This document shows, piece by piece, positions 5,777-5,813 of a DNA stretch of 5,813 bases. The DNA comes from an uncultured Gammaproteobacteria bacterium (lineage in GTDB: Bacteria; Pseudomonadota; Gammaproteobacteria; CAIUAS01): NCBI GenBank assembly GCA_903897205.1, contig CAIUAS010000361.1:1-5813 (forward strand), read 5' to 3'. Each line of letters begins with the position of its first letter. The stretch's first letter is position 1. The translations under genes were made by a program, and so were the position numbers. The notes below the pieces were generated by a model. The model saw only the letters and a list, made by a program, of their open reading frames with translations, was not told the origin of the DNA and ran no database searches.

Positions 5777-5813
5777 ATGGCAATTAAACACCAATTACAA
5801 CAGAGTATTTATT
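5777..5813 (+). CDS. possible start of an inserted-element ORF, cut by the window edge
   Basis: ATG 5777 opens a frame reading MAIKHQLQQSIY to the window edge. TTAGG at 5766-5770 provides a weak ribosome binding site six bases upstream. Twelve residues are too few to name a family; they show neither a recognisable reverse transcriptase nor a transposase motif. It is listed because it lies just after the structured segment, where the protein gene of an RNA-bearing mobile element would be expected. It could equally be chance. Confidence 0.2.
   Translation, partial: MAIKHQLQQSIY

Noticed and set aside
5704..5808. Minus-strand frame of about 34 codons with a hydrophobic stretch (LTVFLFTIFLSL), resembling a membrane-protein tail.
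   Set aside because: It has an in-frame stop at 5809-5811 and no ATG start; the hydrophobic residues come from the poly-A tract read backwards.
5580..5813. Group II intron as the inserted element.
   Set aside because: No GUGYG-type 5' end is visible near the break and no domain V-like motif appears on either strand, though the 3' part would lie outside the window.

Overview
The window is part of the conjugation module of an integrative and conjugative element. Its type IV secretion system is of the genomic-island class (MPF type G), the architecture known from ICEHin1056 and PFGI-1 and also found in Legionella genomic islands. The DNA is AT-rich (roughly 40% G+C by eye) and codon choice is biased to A/T. 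Every recognisable protein matches gammaproteobacterial element families. A low-GC gammaproteobacterium such as Legionella or a relative fits best, but this is inferred from composition and gene content; no host marker gene is present.

Layout, all on the plus strand with gaps of at most about 50 bases (probably one transcript): (1) the 3' end of a PilP-like envelope protein, cut by the left edge; (2) a small predicted lipoprotein; (3) a secreted TIGR03759 (PFL_4693-type) protein; (4) a secreted TIGR03765/DUF2859 (PFL_4695-type) protein; (5) TraD, the VirD4-class coupling ATPase; (6) a DUF4400/TIGR03747 membrane protein; (7) a RAQPRD-family periplasmic protein; (8) a DUF3262/TIGR03758 two-helix membrane protein; (9) a DUF2976/TIGR03745 two-helix membrane protein; (10) the first codons of a DUF3487/TIGR03750 gene. 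TraD brings the substrate to the channel. The small secreted and membrane proteins are expected to build the envelope channel and pilus. The core channel and VirB4-type ATPase genes would normally follow DUF3487, outside this window.

The last 230 bases break the pattern. The DUF3487 reading frame starts normally with a good ribosome binding site, then loses homology after about 28 codons and stops at codon 34. The following ~180 bases have no convincing coding sequence but can form several strong hairpins: an 8-bp hairpin at the junction, a 10-bp hairpin, a GCAA-tetraloop hairpin, and a directly abutting 13-bp hairpin. A short possible start codon lies at 5777. The simplest reading is that a second mobile element, led by a structured RNA or DNA end, has inserted into the conjugation operon. 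Its type cannot be settled because the window ends just as its coding part would begin.
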